Assembly (NCBI GenBank): GCA_031841125.1
Contig: CM063106.1
Span: 6,014,001 to 6,078,000 of the forward strand
Direction: 5' to 3'
Source of the DNA: Acanthococcus lagerstroemiae
Lineage: Eukaryota > Arthropoda > Insecta > Hemiptera > Eriococcidae
DNA length: 64,000 nucleotides
Shown: in pieces, positions 1-12,170 of the stretch
How positions within the stretch are numbered: position 1 is the stretch's first letter
Layout of the letters: the number at the start of each line of letters is the position of its first letter
Program-made: the position numbers and the translations under genes
The notes under the pieces: model-generated
Seen by the model: only the letters and a program-made list of their open reading frames with translations
What the model was told of the DNA's origin: nothing
The model's database searches: none

Positions 1-3000
1 ACAAGGATTTCAAAAAAGGTTAAAAAAACAACATTTGACACCCGGCGTCAAATTCTTGACGGATTTCAATCTCGAGCTCATTACGTTTATTTACACACTG
101 AAACATTTCATATATTTCAATCCGGACAGTAAAATGTACAATAGTACCCTTTCCAGACACATTAAAAAAAAAAATCAAATGTTGATCTGGTCAGCATTCG
201 ATACTAGATTAACATTTGACACTATTTCAAGTATAACAGCTTTTTGCCAAAATGTTAATCTCTTTTCAAACCCCGAAATCTTGAAGTTTGATATTGAAAA
301 TATGAATTATGTCAATAACACCGGTAACTTAGCTCATAAAAACTACACATTTTTGAAAAACATCAAATTTGAACACTTTTTATTATTTTTTTGCACTCGT
401 ATTCATGTGACTAGCAAAGAGCCAGTTCGAAGTAAAAATTTCAAAATCTTCCAAAGGTACTTCATTTGAACCCATTTCAGCACATAATAAACACCCATGT
501 GTCGAAAAATGAATTGAAATACTTCAAAATTACATTTTCTTAATTTCGGTAATTGCTCACATTCTTCAACACAGGAACTTCAAAATTACCACGCGATGAT
601 ACAAATCACGTGCTCACAGCCGAAAGTACAAGTATATAGAACGGTAGCTGAGGGTTTACTCTGTATGATCCACAGTAAAAAAAAAAAGTAGCGAGCGCTC
701 CAACGAAGATTTATTGAACCTCGAAAAACTCATCAAAAGTCGATATCTAGATTAACATTTGGCCTTATTGAATTTAATGAGCGTACTCTGCGCCGTCCTT
801 TTGCTTTTTCTGTACAGTGATCGATAAATCTCTGGTTTCATTTTCTTCCATGGTTGTGGAAAAAACCGAGCATCTGATCGTGATCTTAATACAGTAAGAT
901 CTTCGATCATGAAGCGTCTCAGAAGCGAGTATGAGCATTTGAGCAAGGGTGGCCTGGGCTCTCCAGTTTATTTAATTTGCATCTAAAGATGGTAGTCAGC
1001 GGAATATTCTTCTTCTATGTAGTAAGATGTTTTAGCGAAAACAATTTTGTTTGCAAATTTCAGTTGAACACACATTAGGCTGACGTTTGCGATTCCTCAT
1101 ATTCCTTTTCGTACGACTTCTACGCTGCCAGGTATAAAATTTAGCGTTTCGGTAAACAAATAATATAACTACGCCGTACATCTTAGTTTCATCTGAGTTA
1201 AAAGTTGTAATTTTACGCTTAGGCGTAAAACGGAGGGAGTAACTTTCAATAATATACCGTGTATCCGAAATAGACACACACGAACTTTAAGGCGATATAT
1301 TTTTTTCTCAAGGCAGTATTTTTTATTGCCGCTTTTTGAAAGATCATTATCTTGTAGACTTTTGCCTTTTAGAGCGTCCGGATGTATGGATGGTGTATAT
1401 ATATGCATCCGAAGTGGAAGATATCTGTCATTGTTTCGTAATGTTGTAATACACGTATAATAAACTTACACAGTTACTCGTATAGTTATGCAAATATACG
1501 GACGTAATGAATGCAATAACGTTTAAAAGGAATTCATTCATTTACTTTTAAGCACCCGGTTTTAGTTGGCTCTTCGCTCTACAGTTAAAAAGTAAGGAGG
1601 TACTACTCGTAGTCAATTATTTATTCGTATCTCGTAAAACTTTTCTTTCGATGCAAAACGTATCAAATTAAATGGCTTTTATATTATCATAATTGAATAA
1701 TGCATAAACGTAGGGTGTAGTTCGGGTTTTCAAAAATAACAAATCAGAAACGTCTACGTTTAGTTTCAATCTCGGTTCCTGCAAAATTTCACTGGATGTT
1801 CGAACGTCCAGTCCCCGAAAAAAGTTTTCGTGCAATGGCTAATTAAATAATTATATTTCCGAGACAAACAAAAATGTCTATACAAAAAGGAAAAAACGGA
1901 ATACATTTCAGAAACACGAGATTAACTAGCGGGTTACTCGAATTAGTTAGCTTTAGAATTAAACTTCGTTTAAAAATGCATTAAAAGCGAGTTTTTAATC
2001 TTATTATACCTTTCGAGCTTTTGAGGCGGTCGGCGCTTTTTTTTTCTTCTTTTTTTTTCAAATGGAAATAAATGTGTGGTCGTTTAAACCCGTTGAGGTT
2101 TGTTGATGTAAAGTAAAAAAGATTTTCATCAAGAAAGTTTGCTGGCTTATTTTTATCAAGAGAACGCGTTATCTGGCGGAAAAAGCGAGAAAAATTGTTT
2201 ATATACGTGTATGTGCTAAGAGCGCGGTACTTTTTCTTTATTTGTGAGAAAATATAAATGGTTCGGAAAGTTTTTATTTTAGCGTACGAGTGTATTGTGT
2301 TCGTCTATACACGAAATAAAGATTTCCCACACTTCGACATATACAGTCTTCGGGTAGGTCCTATTATGTTTTCCCAAAACCTCTTCCACATTAGAGCTGT
2401 AAATCTGTTTTTTCAGAAGGTTATTCGACTACAGACTGCTGACGATTACACAAATTAATGTGGACGTAGAGAACGAAAATTCTTGTAGCAGATTTGGGGT
2501 TGGCGTTGTGTTACCGTCTGTGGTGGTGTTTCGTGTTCAGAACGTTGAACATCGAACGGAAACCGAAAATGCGGTTCAACGAATCGTGTAATTTTAATAT
2601 TTCAACAATCGAGTCCGCTATGCCGAGTTTATTTTTAGAACGAATGTTAATAAGTCATTAATAATTCATTGAAAATCTTTCGGTGGTTCCGATTTAAATT
2701 ACGAGTTTGTATTGTGGCGAAATTCTTATTCCGTTAGCTTCCATTCACATTCGCGTTGATTTTATTACATTTCTCAGAGGAAGACTGTGCTGTGGATATA
2801 ACAGTTTTTTAAGCTTCTATATTATAAAGACAAGTCTCGAGTTTTCCACATCGGTGTTCTCAGGTATTACTGAATGAAATCTTTAAAAAAATGTCTAATA
2901 TCGAAAGGATATGTATTCCCTAGCTGATGGTCTTATATACTGAAAACTCGTTTTCAGGTGTTAGAATAAAATAATAAAATAGGAATCATAAATCATCTCT

Positions 3001-3220
3001 TTACTGCAAAAGCGCGAAGTAACCTGCATATTGACATACCTACGCTGCAGAAGTATGGATAATATACAGGGAGGGTAACAGGAGCAACTGCCCCCTTCCA
3101 GAGGTAGTATTTCGGAAAATTCAAAATGTTTCGAAAATAGTTAACTGGGGAAAGTCTTATTAAGTATAAAATAAGACTGTAAATTTCTTAATCAATCATA
3201 AGGAACCATTTAAAATTTTG
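1..3220. other. non-coding stretch, no gene recognised
   Basis: AT-rich sequence with no recognisable protein, RNA or transposon. An open frame of 144 codons at 35-469 (+) has no recognisable domain and a length expected about once by chance in DNA of this composition. Short homopolymer runs and pyrimidine tracts (about 2037-2060) are the only structure seen. Confidence 0.6.
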
Positions 3221-3223
3221 AAA

Positions 3224-3545
3224 AAGTTCTACAAGTCCAATACGCCTCTCCAATACGTCTGTAAGAGTTACACAGAGTCTTAAACGAGTCTAAAAACATT
3301 TTAATGAGCGCTGGTGAGTACTAAAAAATCTTTATAAAGTTTTTAAGGGTTCTAGTAAAGTCTAGAAGACTCATAAAGCAATTTACAAAGTCTTGGACAG
3401 TCTTAGCGAGTCTTAAACAAGTTCAGAAGAACCTTGGGTAGATAGGAACTAGTCTCCATGTGTCATAAATTAATAATGAAAGAGTCCTTGAATGTGTTGG
3501 TCTGAGTCATTTTATGAAGAGCCTTGATGGAGCTGAAACAAGTCT
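3224..3545 (-). repeat. 10-11 bp periodic AGTCT array (minus orientation of the AAGACT unit)
   Basis: AGTC-type words recur in step, for example near 3359, 3389, 3399, 3409 and 3420, giving intervals of 30, 10, 10 and 11 bp. The unit is AGTCTTnnnn, the reverse complement of the AAGACT unit in the arrays at 8.6, 24.1 and 51.9 kb. The array is degenerate and has no reading frame of its own; open frames over it are by-products. Confidence 0.75.
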
Positions 3546-3549
3546 TAAA

Positions 3550-3770
3550 GAGGATTTCCGGACACCTTCCCGAAAGACAGTTTTCTCGAAGAGTAAATAT
3601 CTCGAAAATTTTTTTCCCGAATCCGTTTTCCCAAATCAAAAATTCCGAAAGCGTTTCTTTCCCGAAGGCTGAAATCTCAAAAGCGGTTTTTCGAACAGCT
3701 GTATTTCTCGAATAGTAAGATTCCAAATTCATTCCCCCGAATAGCGCATTTTCCTAAATTTTTTTCCTAC
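3550..3770. repeat. degenerate TTCCCGAA minisatellite
   Basis: About a dozen variants of TTTCCCGAA or TTCTCGAA follow one another at 12-18 bp spacing (TTTTCTCGAA, TTCCCGAATC, TTCCGAAAGC, TTTCTCGAATAG, TTCCCCCGAATAG). It begins directly where the AGTCT array ends. Short open frames on both strands here (3463-3732, 3524-3715) come from the repetition and are not genes. Confidence 0.7.
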
Positions 3771-4102
3771 GCTTAATGTTTTTCTTACAAAAGATGTTTA
3801 AAATTACCATGGAATGTGTATCTACTTACTTAACAAAGCAGTACACGGTCAGAGATCTCTCATAAATCTCTTAAAGCTGATAGAAAGAGTACAAATATAG
3901 AAATGGCTAAAGTGTAATAAACCAAGAGTTGTTAATTAAAGGTTTCGTAAATTTTTCGCATAATATTACTCTTGAACACACCTACATGATTGTAAAAAAA
4001 AAAAATGAAAATAATTTTTCGAACTTCAATAAATTTTTTTTTTTTGAGAAGTAATAACTTTGGGATTTTGGAATTCGGGGGAAAATGGTCGGGAACCCTT
4101 CG

Positions 4103-4270
4103 AGAGTTGTAAACGAGTTTTCAACAGCTTTCGAATATAAAGAAAAAGAGCCCTTACAATATCTTTTAAAAAAATCTTGGAGAATCTTTTAGCTAGTTTT
4201 AAGTAATCATGGGGTCTGATACAAGTCTTGAACAATCTCAAACATGTATGAAAACTTTTAAAAAGTGGCA
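4103..4270 (-). repeat. 10-11 bp periodic AGTCT array, second copy
   Basis: Successive segments beginning AGAG, ACGAG, ACAGC, AGAATC, AGCTAG, AAGTC, AATCTC follow at about 10-13 bp. Same orientation as the 3.2-kb array but more degenerate. Confidence 0.55.
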
Positions 4271-4279
4271 AAATTTTGA

Positions 4280-4835
4280 TATTACAATTTGGAGGGTATT
4301 TTCATTTACCATTAATGGGGAAACATACTGCAGAGAAAAATGTTTGAAGTTCCAAGTAGTTGTTCGTTTTCATGCTTATCTACTTGTTTCCTCATTTTGA
4401 TCGAAATACCTCGGGAATGAGATAAAACTATTCAAATCTTTTACATCGGTGATGCCTCTTCCAGGACTGCTCCGTGGGTCCGCCCCTGTACACCAGTTGT
4501 GTGAGTTAACATCCACTAGCAAAATTGGTGAGCGAGATTCGTACACTTGTACCTAAATTCTGGAATGGTACAGATTCAACTCATAATATGTGCCGTAGTT
4601 ATTGTAAGTGGTATCTGCTGGGTTTGAGTAATTCTAAAATTAGAAGAGGCAGTCTTAAAGTAAGTTTCGGCAGATTCATGTTACTATTCATTCTGGTAGA
4701 ACGAAAGAAAAATTCGTATTGCATGAAAAGTTTCATTGAAAAATTGAGTAATATTTTTTGTTTTTTTTCCAGAGAACTAAAACTGTGGAATGATTTAAAT
4801 GCTGTTTGAAATGGTCCCGGCCTGACTAAATATTA
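4280..4835. other. non-coding stretch, nothing recognised
   Basis: No recognisable coding, RNA or repeat signal. A 94-codon open frame at 4525-4809 has no domain I can name. Confidence 0.5.
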
Positions 4836-4837
4836 TC

Positions 4838-4927
4838 AAGACTCATTCAGATGTGTGTAAAACTCTTGAGGTCTTCCTGGACATGTTTAATACTCACACT
4901 TATCCAGACTTGTTCAAGACTTTCTAC
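4838..4927 (+). repeat. short 10-12 bp periodic AAGACT array
   Basis: Starts with AAGACTCATTC and ends with AAGACTTTC, with degenerate copies between (AAACTCTTG, AGGTCTTCC, CAGACTTGTTC). Orientation is opposite to the arrays at 3.2 and 4.1 kb. Confidence 0.55.
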
Positions 4928-4939
4928 CAATTTCTCTGG

Positions 4940-7900
4940 TTGGTCTATGACTATAGGCCAGATTGAGGAGACGTTTTGAGAATTTACTATTTTCTCAACT
5001 TCCAAATTGCTACCCTACTTTGAGAATACAGTTTGCTCACATCTCGGACTGTTCTCGAGATGTTGATGTGTTGGTAGAAACACGATTTTTCAAATGTAAT
5101 CTGCATAATATCCGCATAAATAACCTTAAACAGAGGACACATTTCATACACATCGACTGATGTCTCATTTGAATTTTGTAATGATCTTCATAATACATAT
5201 TTTTAAATTCAACTTTAAATAATTGCAGTTATGTTTGACTAGCGTGTGGAAATGTTTTACGGAAGAAGGAATAAAAAAGCAAAAAAATTGGTGATTAAAA
5301 TAAAGATTTTGATTGAATCTAGGATCTCGATTCTGTTTCTCTTCGTGGCTTTGATTAGGTTTTAGCTTTTATATACTCGTATTATGGCGAAACACAAAGA
5401 AATGACAGCCTACACGTCGTGACAGTTGTTCTCTTTTTCACCCTTGAATAATTCATCAAAACTTTCGATATAAATGCTTGCAGTGAAGGAGTTATCCAAG
5501 TAATTGAATGAACAAGTCATGCTCTCTATTTTCCCGGTGCTACTTATGTCCGGATATTTCCAGAAAAATTAACGTCAAATAAATTCGCCATTACTTTCAC
5601 TTTTCCGCTTTACAATCATTTTCCCCTGTTAATAATATTGTATAGGTACGACTTCATCCGTTTATATCTCGCTTACTACTCTTCCCATCCCCATCTACGT
5701 CCGCACCCTAAATTGTATTCGTAATCTTCTTTCGAATCGGGCCGATCTTCTCCTTTTCCTGCAGAATCAAATAATATACTCGAGGATTACATTCCTACAA
5801 TCGCGGTCATAGAATAAACTCCAACCCAGTATTTTCGCATTCTGTGGCTGAATGCAGGAAATGCGAGCCTAAGAAACAAACAAATCATCCTGCATTAAAG
5901 AAAACAACGTGGCTGTTCTCTGAAGGGTCATTAACATCACCTTCTTTGTGACAAAGTAATCGCATTCGTTAATTTTTATTTACTTTGCCATCAATTTCTT
6001 ATAGTGTCTACGTCGAGTACTTCGCTACCGTCATAGGTGTCAAGTATTAATCAACCTGTCATGTCCATTCCTAAGGTGTCCTCCAGTTATTGGTAGCTAC
6101 GAAAATTCGTCTATAGAAAATTGACGTGACTAGTGAAATATCCGAGAAGAAAGGCAATTATTTGAACACATACGAAAAAAAAAAAAAAAATAGAATTAGA
6201 AACAAAGAATTTCAAAGTACACGGAGAAATGGGTGTTTTATGTGTGAAATAAGCTATAAAGTAAACTGGAAAAAACAGCTTATAATGAGCTTACAAGAAT
6301 GATTGTGAATTAGGAACTGGGTAGTTGACTGTTCAGCATTACTGTAGCTAATTTCTCAAAGGATGAAAGATTTTATACTCAGATTACTCGATTACTCTTC
6401 ATTATTCAAAGTGATTCTTGAGGAATTCGTTCATTAAAGGCTCTAATATCTAGTAGCTTAATATGATTTGTGGAAGAAGCGGAAAAAGAGCCTGTATAAC
6501 GCTTATGAAATTTCTGGTGAGAGTGAGAAAGGGAAGTTACAAACCACGGATCAAATTCGATAGATTTTTTAAATCGTTTTATGTTCTTATAATGATACAG
6601 CACTTTAACCTTTTAATCCAAATGTTGCCATACGCCATTTTGACTCCTACTACGCCTCTGGATGCCAAATCTGGCTATATCGCGGAGTAAATTCGCGTCC
6701 CTCCCGTCACTGATGCGATGCTCGAAAGGATCGTTTTCTCCTTATCAATTCTAATTGATACCTACCCTGTAAATTTACTTGAATGATCCTCCGCAAACGA
6801 AAATTATTTCTTGGTCCCTACAGCAAACGTGCGTATTCCTATGATCCAATTCAGTCTTATTTCGAAGAATTAATGCGGAGACTCTACAAAGGAATGAAAT
6901 ACAAGGAAAGTGAACTGATCAGGTCAGAACTGGATCTTATGAGCTGTCGAAGAAGACTAGGCGAATCTAAAATGTATTCATTTTCTTGTCAATAATTATT
7001 CGAAGAGACCTCAGGACTGATCGCTGACTGTCCGAAGTGTAGTCAAATTGATAACCTGTCTGCTGCTACCCATTTCTGTACATCTTTGTACCTTTAATCT
7101 GAGTATGTACATTATTTGAAATCAGTGCTGCCACAAGGGTAACACTTTTTGTCTTCTAATATGTCGTTTACATACAAAATTTGACCGAAAGTAACTACAA
7201 TGGCTGTGTCAACTATGACATATATGAGCTCCGGTTATTTGGATTGCGACTGTTATTAGAACTGGGCCCATATCAGATGTCACCTAATCGAAGTTTCCGG
7301 AAGTCTTCAGAAACACATATTGTAAATTAATAATTTTCTTCATCCATTTCGAAGTTGCCACAAGACTTGATTTTAATTCGATTGCGATCTTCAGAGAAAT
7401 ACCGTATACTTTTAAGATACTAACTCGTGGAACGCTTCCGCGCTTTTGAAACTTCAGAAACGAAATTTCTCGAAATTCCATCCAAACTATTAATTTTTAC
7501 TCTTGCTATTAAATATGAATATTCTCGCGAGCGCACTTATATATCTGATAATTCGCGATACTGACAATATTTTCGTAATTGCATCGCAAAATTTCCAGCA
7601 GACGTCTTTGTTTTATAATTCAAAAGGAGAAAATCCAATTAAGCGTCTTCCATTACGTTGTTAAAATAACAACTGATAAAAATTATTTTCTTCGGCAAAC
7701 CTAATCAGGCCAAAAATAATACTCGAAGAAGAAAACAAAATACGTTTTCTCCTTCGACAATTTTTTATCACTCCTTTAATTCTGCCGCAAAACTTTTATA
7801 AATCCGTCTTTTGTTGCAGAAAAAAAAATCGACTAATAAGTTCGCTCGACTAGAATTTACATCTGTTAAAAGTTTTGTCTGTACAGCTTTAAATGTATCC

Positions 7901-8630
7901 TTTCTTTATTTCGGTTTATCGCGATTCATAATTTATGTTAACTAGGGTAAACCGCTTTGTTAGGACAAAAATTAAATAAAAAATAAAAACTTTGTTGTCC
8001 CTGATTAAAGAAACATATCCAGGGGTTTAAAAGGCAATCATTGTCTTTTGCGGAAGAGAGAAAAAGTACTTAGCGAGTTCGCAAATTGCATAAACGAAAA
8101 ATATGTATTTTGGGGATTAGCAGCGCTATGGTAATAAATAATAGAAACGCGACGAAATAAAGTTTTTAATTTTTTTCTTAACATTATGCAAATGAAGATT
8201 CGACTCGACATCAGAGAAAACTTTCTAGAAATTCTCTGGTCAGAACTGTTAATGCGAAATTCCAGTTTAGATTTTCTCTCTGAACACGTCTACTCGTATT
8301 TTTCGTGGAATTTTGTTTCTATGGATTATCTTGATATAATATTAGGCCAAAATGAAACACGAGTGGAAGAATTACTGTCCAAATTTTCTGTGGAATATTG
8401 TTGACAGGGATGTCGCACAAAAGTAATAGGTATCAAACACCGAACATATCGTAATACGTATATTAGCAAATTGAAGAAATAATGTTTATTTTGAGAACAT
8501 TGTCTTCGATATCGATTGAATATATTTTCTGAAGTACAACATTTTCTATTTGGAATCGAACAGCTGTAGCTGTAGTGGGAGAAAGAGGCTATCCTAGTTC
8601 AAACCCCTAACCTTGCTTCAGTTCTAATAC
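4940..8630. other. non-coding stretch, nothing recognised
   Basis: AT-rich DNA with a poly(A) run near 6177-6190. Small open frames (for example 6463-6690, 6783-6995, 8186-8404, all +) show no domain I recognise and are within chance length. Confidence 0.5.
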
Positions 8631-8639
8631 GTTAAAACT

Positions 8640-9345
8640 GCGAAGACTGCGTTGAAACTCATGAGGACTCTGATGTAAGACTGCTTCAATATGTGCTCGA
8701 ACTCGATACAACCACGTTTAGACGAGTTTAAGATCATTGAAGACTATGGCAAGACTCAATGAGGCTGTTCAAGCCTAAGTAAAGACTTTATCCGACCGTA
8801 TTATGGTTCTTTGATACTTCTTATGACTGTACGAGTATTATAACTCAGTAGGATTACTGTTGAGACTTTCTAAAGCATTTGAAGAGGTTTGGTAACGCTT
8901 TAAGAAGTGTCAAGATTTTGTAAAATGATATCTGAATTCGTTAAGATTTCTGAAACTAAGTTAAGACTGCATATTTATGCTAAGACCAGCCGAAACTGTG
9001 TTGAGATCCTTTTGATGGTGTTAATTAACCCCGTCAAAAGGAACAGCTGACACGAGATTTAAAATTCATACAAGCTGTTTAAGGACTCCTTCTGAAGCGT
9101 TACGACATGAAGACTTGAAAATGTAGCGAACGACGTTAAAAAGCTATATACATGATTTGGTCTTGTTAAGAATGTGCGCTTACTCTGCGAGAGGCTGTAT
9201 TAAAACTCCTGAAGATGGGTTAGAGGATTCCCTGTCTATACTAAGTCTTTTAACACTTGGTAAGATCTTTCAAGACTGTATCGAAACTTGTTGAAAATTT
9301 TTACTAACTGTGATAAAAGTTTGTAGGACTATTTTAGGACTAGTT
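8640..9345 (+). repeat. long 10-11 bp periodic AAGACT array
   Basis: The GACT-type core is found at 8645, 8656, 8666, 8679, 8700, 8721, 8732, 8742, 8753, 8763, 8773 and 8784. Steps are mostly 10 or 11 bp, or 21 where one unit has decayed. From 8679 to 8784 ten steps average 10.5 bp. Between cores the sequence is variable. The phase fades after about 8.8 kb, but AAGACT-like words continue to about 9345. Confidence 0.8.
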
Positions 9346-9389
9346 TAGAACTTCTCAAATCTGGTTGAAAGTTTCATCTATTCATTTGT

Positions 9390-10320
9390 AACTGTTAAAC
9401 CTCTCATGTTGCGGCAATTTGGCCACGCCCTCACTCATTGTAAAATGACGCAATAAACGGTTTCTGGGTCGGAGGATCAAACAAAAGTATTATTCAAAAA
9501 ATTAATTGTATCTATATTTAAAGTTTGGAATACTTTTTGCTTCTTCGACCATAGTACAATTTCATCACGTCGAAAATTTTTGTAGGTACTGTAGGTAACG
9601 AATTAGTTTTTAGATAAAATAAATATTTAAAAACTGAACGATTTAACATTGAATGAATTTGTAAAACAGCAGAGATTCGTTTGAGAGGCGGTAGAAGAGA
9701 AGTCAGTCGAAAAATAAAAAGTAATCATATAAAATCTGGCTCGCTTTATATCGAAAACCTTGTAACGGTTAATACTCGCCTTACAAACATTACTGGAAAA
9801 GGAAAAAACTGGATTTTGCCGTTATATTTTGGATTTATGTTTGTCTGTTTCTGAAATGAGATGTTGTTTTCATTTCCCCTGTAAAACGTATTTTTATTCT
9901 CGTTTACCTAGCTTTTCAAAATCCGATATACGAACAGATATTTCGATTGAACCAGAGAAATATCAAAAGAATGAGCCGGAAAAGAGAAAAATAACGTTTA
10001 TAAAGTATAACTCACCGAAAGCGAGAGTTATGTAAGTTTTTATGTACTCGGTATAAATTTGATGGAAATGGAATCCCTCCCAAGTTCGGTCGCGGATAAT
10101 GGTGGAAGAGACTGCAAACTTCGGCGACACTATTCAGTTTTATTAGTCAACGCAATTCTTTTTGGGAGTGGACTCAATAGAACTAACTAAGTTTTGAAAG
10201 TTATGAATAACATGATTGGGGATTTACAGTATTTAGTTGAGGCAAGTGGGAATGGTTCCTCTAATGATTCTGTCTGCTTCCAGCGATTAGAAAAACTCAC
10301 ATTGTGGCAGTAGATATATA
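9390..10320. other. non-coding stretch, nothing recognised
   Basis: No domain-bearing frame, RNA gene or clear repeat seen. Confidence 0.5.
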
Positions 10321-10324
10321 ATGT

Positions 10325-10720
10325 ACGTATGTTCTGCGCCACCTAACAATTTCTCATTTTTTCTTTTATTTTTCAACATTCTAGTGAAGCTTATAATTTA
10401 TCTAAATTTTCATATTAAATTTTTAACCATATTAAAGCAATTATCAACCTTTTTTTCTCAATTTTTTATTTTAACATGTTTCAAAAATTCCAAATTTTTG
10501 TATTCAACTTGTATTCATTTAGCTACATTTTCTTATATTTTTCCAAGATTTTTCTATAGAATTCACTTTATGATATCTTTCTGCACAACCTAATAATTTC
10601 TATATAATTTTACCTCATTTTTTATCATTCTAAAAAATCCTAAAAGTTCTACTATTTTCATACTGAATTTTTCCACACTCTGCAGAATTAAAATAAATTC
10701 TATTTTTCCGAAGTAAGTAA
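10325..10720. repeat. T-rich tract with an imperfect internal duplication
   Basis: Strongly pyrimidine-biased on the plus strand. The passage with ACCTAACAATTTCTC and CAACATTCTA near 10341-10383 is echoed by ACCTAATAATTTCTA and ATCATTCTA near 10588-10634, about 247 bp further on. The hydrophobic 90-codon open frame across it (10321-10593) is a consequence of T-richness, not evidence for a membrane protein. Confidence 0.45.
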
Positions 10721-10724
10721 ATAT

Positions 10725-11400
10725 TTTTTCATAATAGTTTGCAACAAGCAGTAATACTGACACTTGCGGAATTACCATCTCCGCTAAAATGATAAGAGTA
10801 CTACATTCACAATTCACTTCTAATTAATACCTTATCTATCCCGTGGAACTATCAGTTCCACCAGATAACACTTGCATCTACATTAATATACATGTAAGTT
10901 GGAATTACGTTTGGTTAACTAATTTCCACGAATAAATTGAACACAATTCAGCAAACGAGTATGTATTGCAGATAATTACGAATTTGTGAAATTACAAGTG
11001 AAATTAGTAATTTCAAAAGATCTAAACTCCAACAAAAATCTATCTATCTTCATTATAAGACGAGTAAACCACTAATGCACGAATATTACAGTACAGAGCG
11101 GCTACAGAGCAACGAAAGTAGATCCGCCAGTCAAAGACTGCAAAAATAAAAGTAGGTAAACAAAAGATCCTTGATAAGCCACGAATGGTGATGCCAAATA
11201 CCTGCTAGACAAAACGTGCACGGTTTGAAAATAGAATTCTAAATACGACGAAGTGAAAGAGAAGCTGAAATTCATAAAATTATGACACAATAATTTTACA
11301 TCCCCGCAGCAAAGAAAACAACAGGGGTGTAACACGTCATAACACAAACATGACTTAATGAGTGGCAAGTACAAACATATGCAAAATGAGTAATGTTACA
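10725..11400. other. non-coding stretch, nothing recognised
   Basis: No supported feature. It leads into the AT-rich island that starts at about 11.4 kb. Confidence 0.45.
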
Positions 11401-11404
11401 TGTT

Positions 11405-11852
11405 AAGGTTATAAGGATACATTTTAGAAACATGATATAAATTTGACTCTTTTTTTTGAAAACCGGAGTCAACCTCGTATATTACATTAGAAATTTTTTA
11501 ATAACTTTGTATGGTCCTGATCGTATTTCATCCAGTTTATTGCGATTGAGAGAGTTGCCATGGCTAACATAGACAGCATCTCCCTCTGAAAATGAAATCT
11601 CCTTTCTATTACGGTCAAATCTTTTTTTATATTAATTTCGTGACTTTTATTTGAATTCTTGAAAGCTGTTAGCCTATCTCGAGCAAGATCAGTAGTTACG
11701 TTAATACCAGGTATTATGTTATTATTTTTTCCATATGCATTAAATAACTAGGAGAAAAACGAGTTGCTATATGAACTGTATCATTATACTCTTGTAAACA
11801 TTCATCAAACAAAATCGGCCATGGACGTTTCTTATTATAAACTTGAATGGGG
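11405..11852 (-). pseudogene. Ty3/gypsy-like integrase, C-terminal fragment (decayed)
   Basis: Reading the minus strand from 11852 downwards gives the end of an integrase of the Ty3/gypsy retrotransposon type. The sequence shows the core tail (RPWPILFDECLQEYN, then TRFSPSYLM), a basic linker, the VYVSHGNSLNRNKLDEIRSG segment followed by PYKV, which is the GPY/F domain of this family, and a closing YEVDSGF plus LYHVSK. At least three frameshifts (near 11.72, 11.58 and 11.48 kb) and a stop break it, so it cannot encode an enzyme. The catalytic DDE part and reverse transcriptase are absent here. No long terminal repeat was found beside it. It lies at the 3' end of the AT-rich island, on the strand of the zinc-finger gene. 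Confidence 0.8.
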
Positions 11853-12168
11853 TTCCAGTTAACCAACTATTTATGTCCTCCTTTGTTAATTCAAAATCAA
11901 TTTGTAATCTATTTAATTGAGGTAATTTAGACTGATCAATTTTTTGAATTAATATTTGATATAATTCACTCAACTTTTCTGTTACTTCCCTTCCTCTATA
12001 CAATATACAAATTCTATAATTTCTCGAATAGTATTCTATTTGTCTTATTGATTTATTTGCATATATATCATGTGCTCTAAAAAATTGAATCCATTGAGAA
12101 ATGTTTGTGTCTCGTCTTTCAGATTCATTTTTTATAACACTTATTGAGACCTGATTTTTTGGATTCAT
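11767..12168 (-). CDS. hypothetical protein, 133 codons, in AT-rich island
   Basis: I do not recognise this protein. The ATG at 12168 lies two bases after the stop of the zinc-finger gene, in a different frame, so the two are packed as in a virus or compact mobile element. The product is charged, rich in Ile, Gln, Arg and Tyr, and has no membrane segment. In DNA this AT-rich an open frame of this length is unlikely by chance. From about codon 106 onward it runs over the integrase fragment in the wrong frame, so the true protein probably ended or continued differently at about 11.85 kb and the last 28 codons are likely spurious. It could be the broken remains of a longer gene. Confidence 0.5.
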   Translation of the reverse strand: MNPKNQVSISVIKNESERRDTNISQWIQFFRAHDIYANKSIRQIEYYSRNYRICILYRGREVTEKLSELYQILIQKIDQSKLPQLNRLQIDFELTKEDINSWLTGTPFKFIIRNVHGRFCLMNVYKSIMIQFI

Positions 12169-12170
12169 TT

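Noticed and set aside
35..469. 144-codon open frame at the start of the window
   Set aside because: No domain, signal or known motif; a frame of this length is expected about once by chance in 64 kb at this A+T content.
3463..3732. Open frames on both strands around 3.5-3.7 kb
   Set aside because: Both lie on the AGTCT/TTCCCGAA repeats and have no domain.
10321..10593. Hydrophobic 90-codon frame
   Set aside because: Produced by a T-rich tract; no start context or domain.
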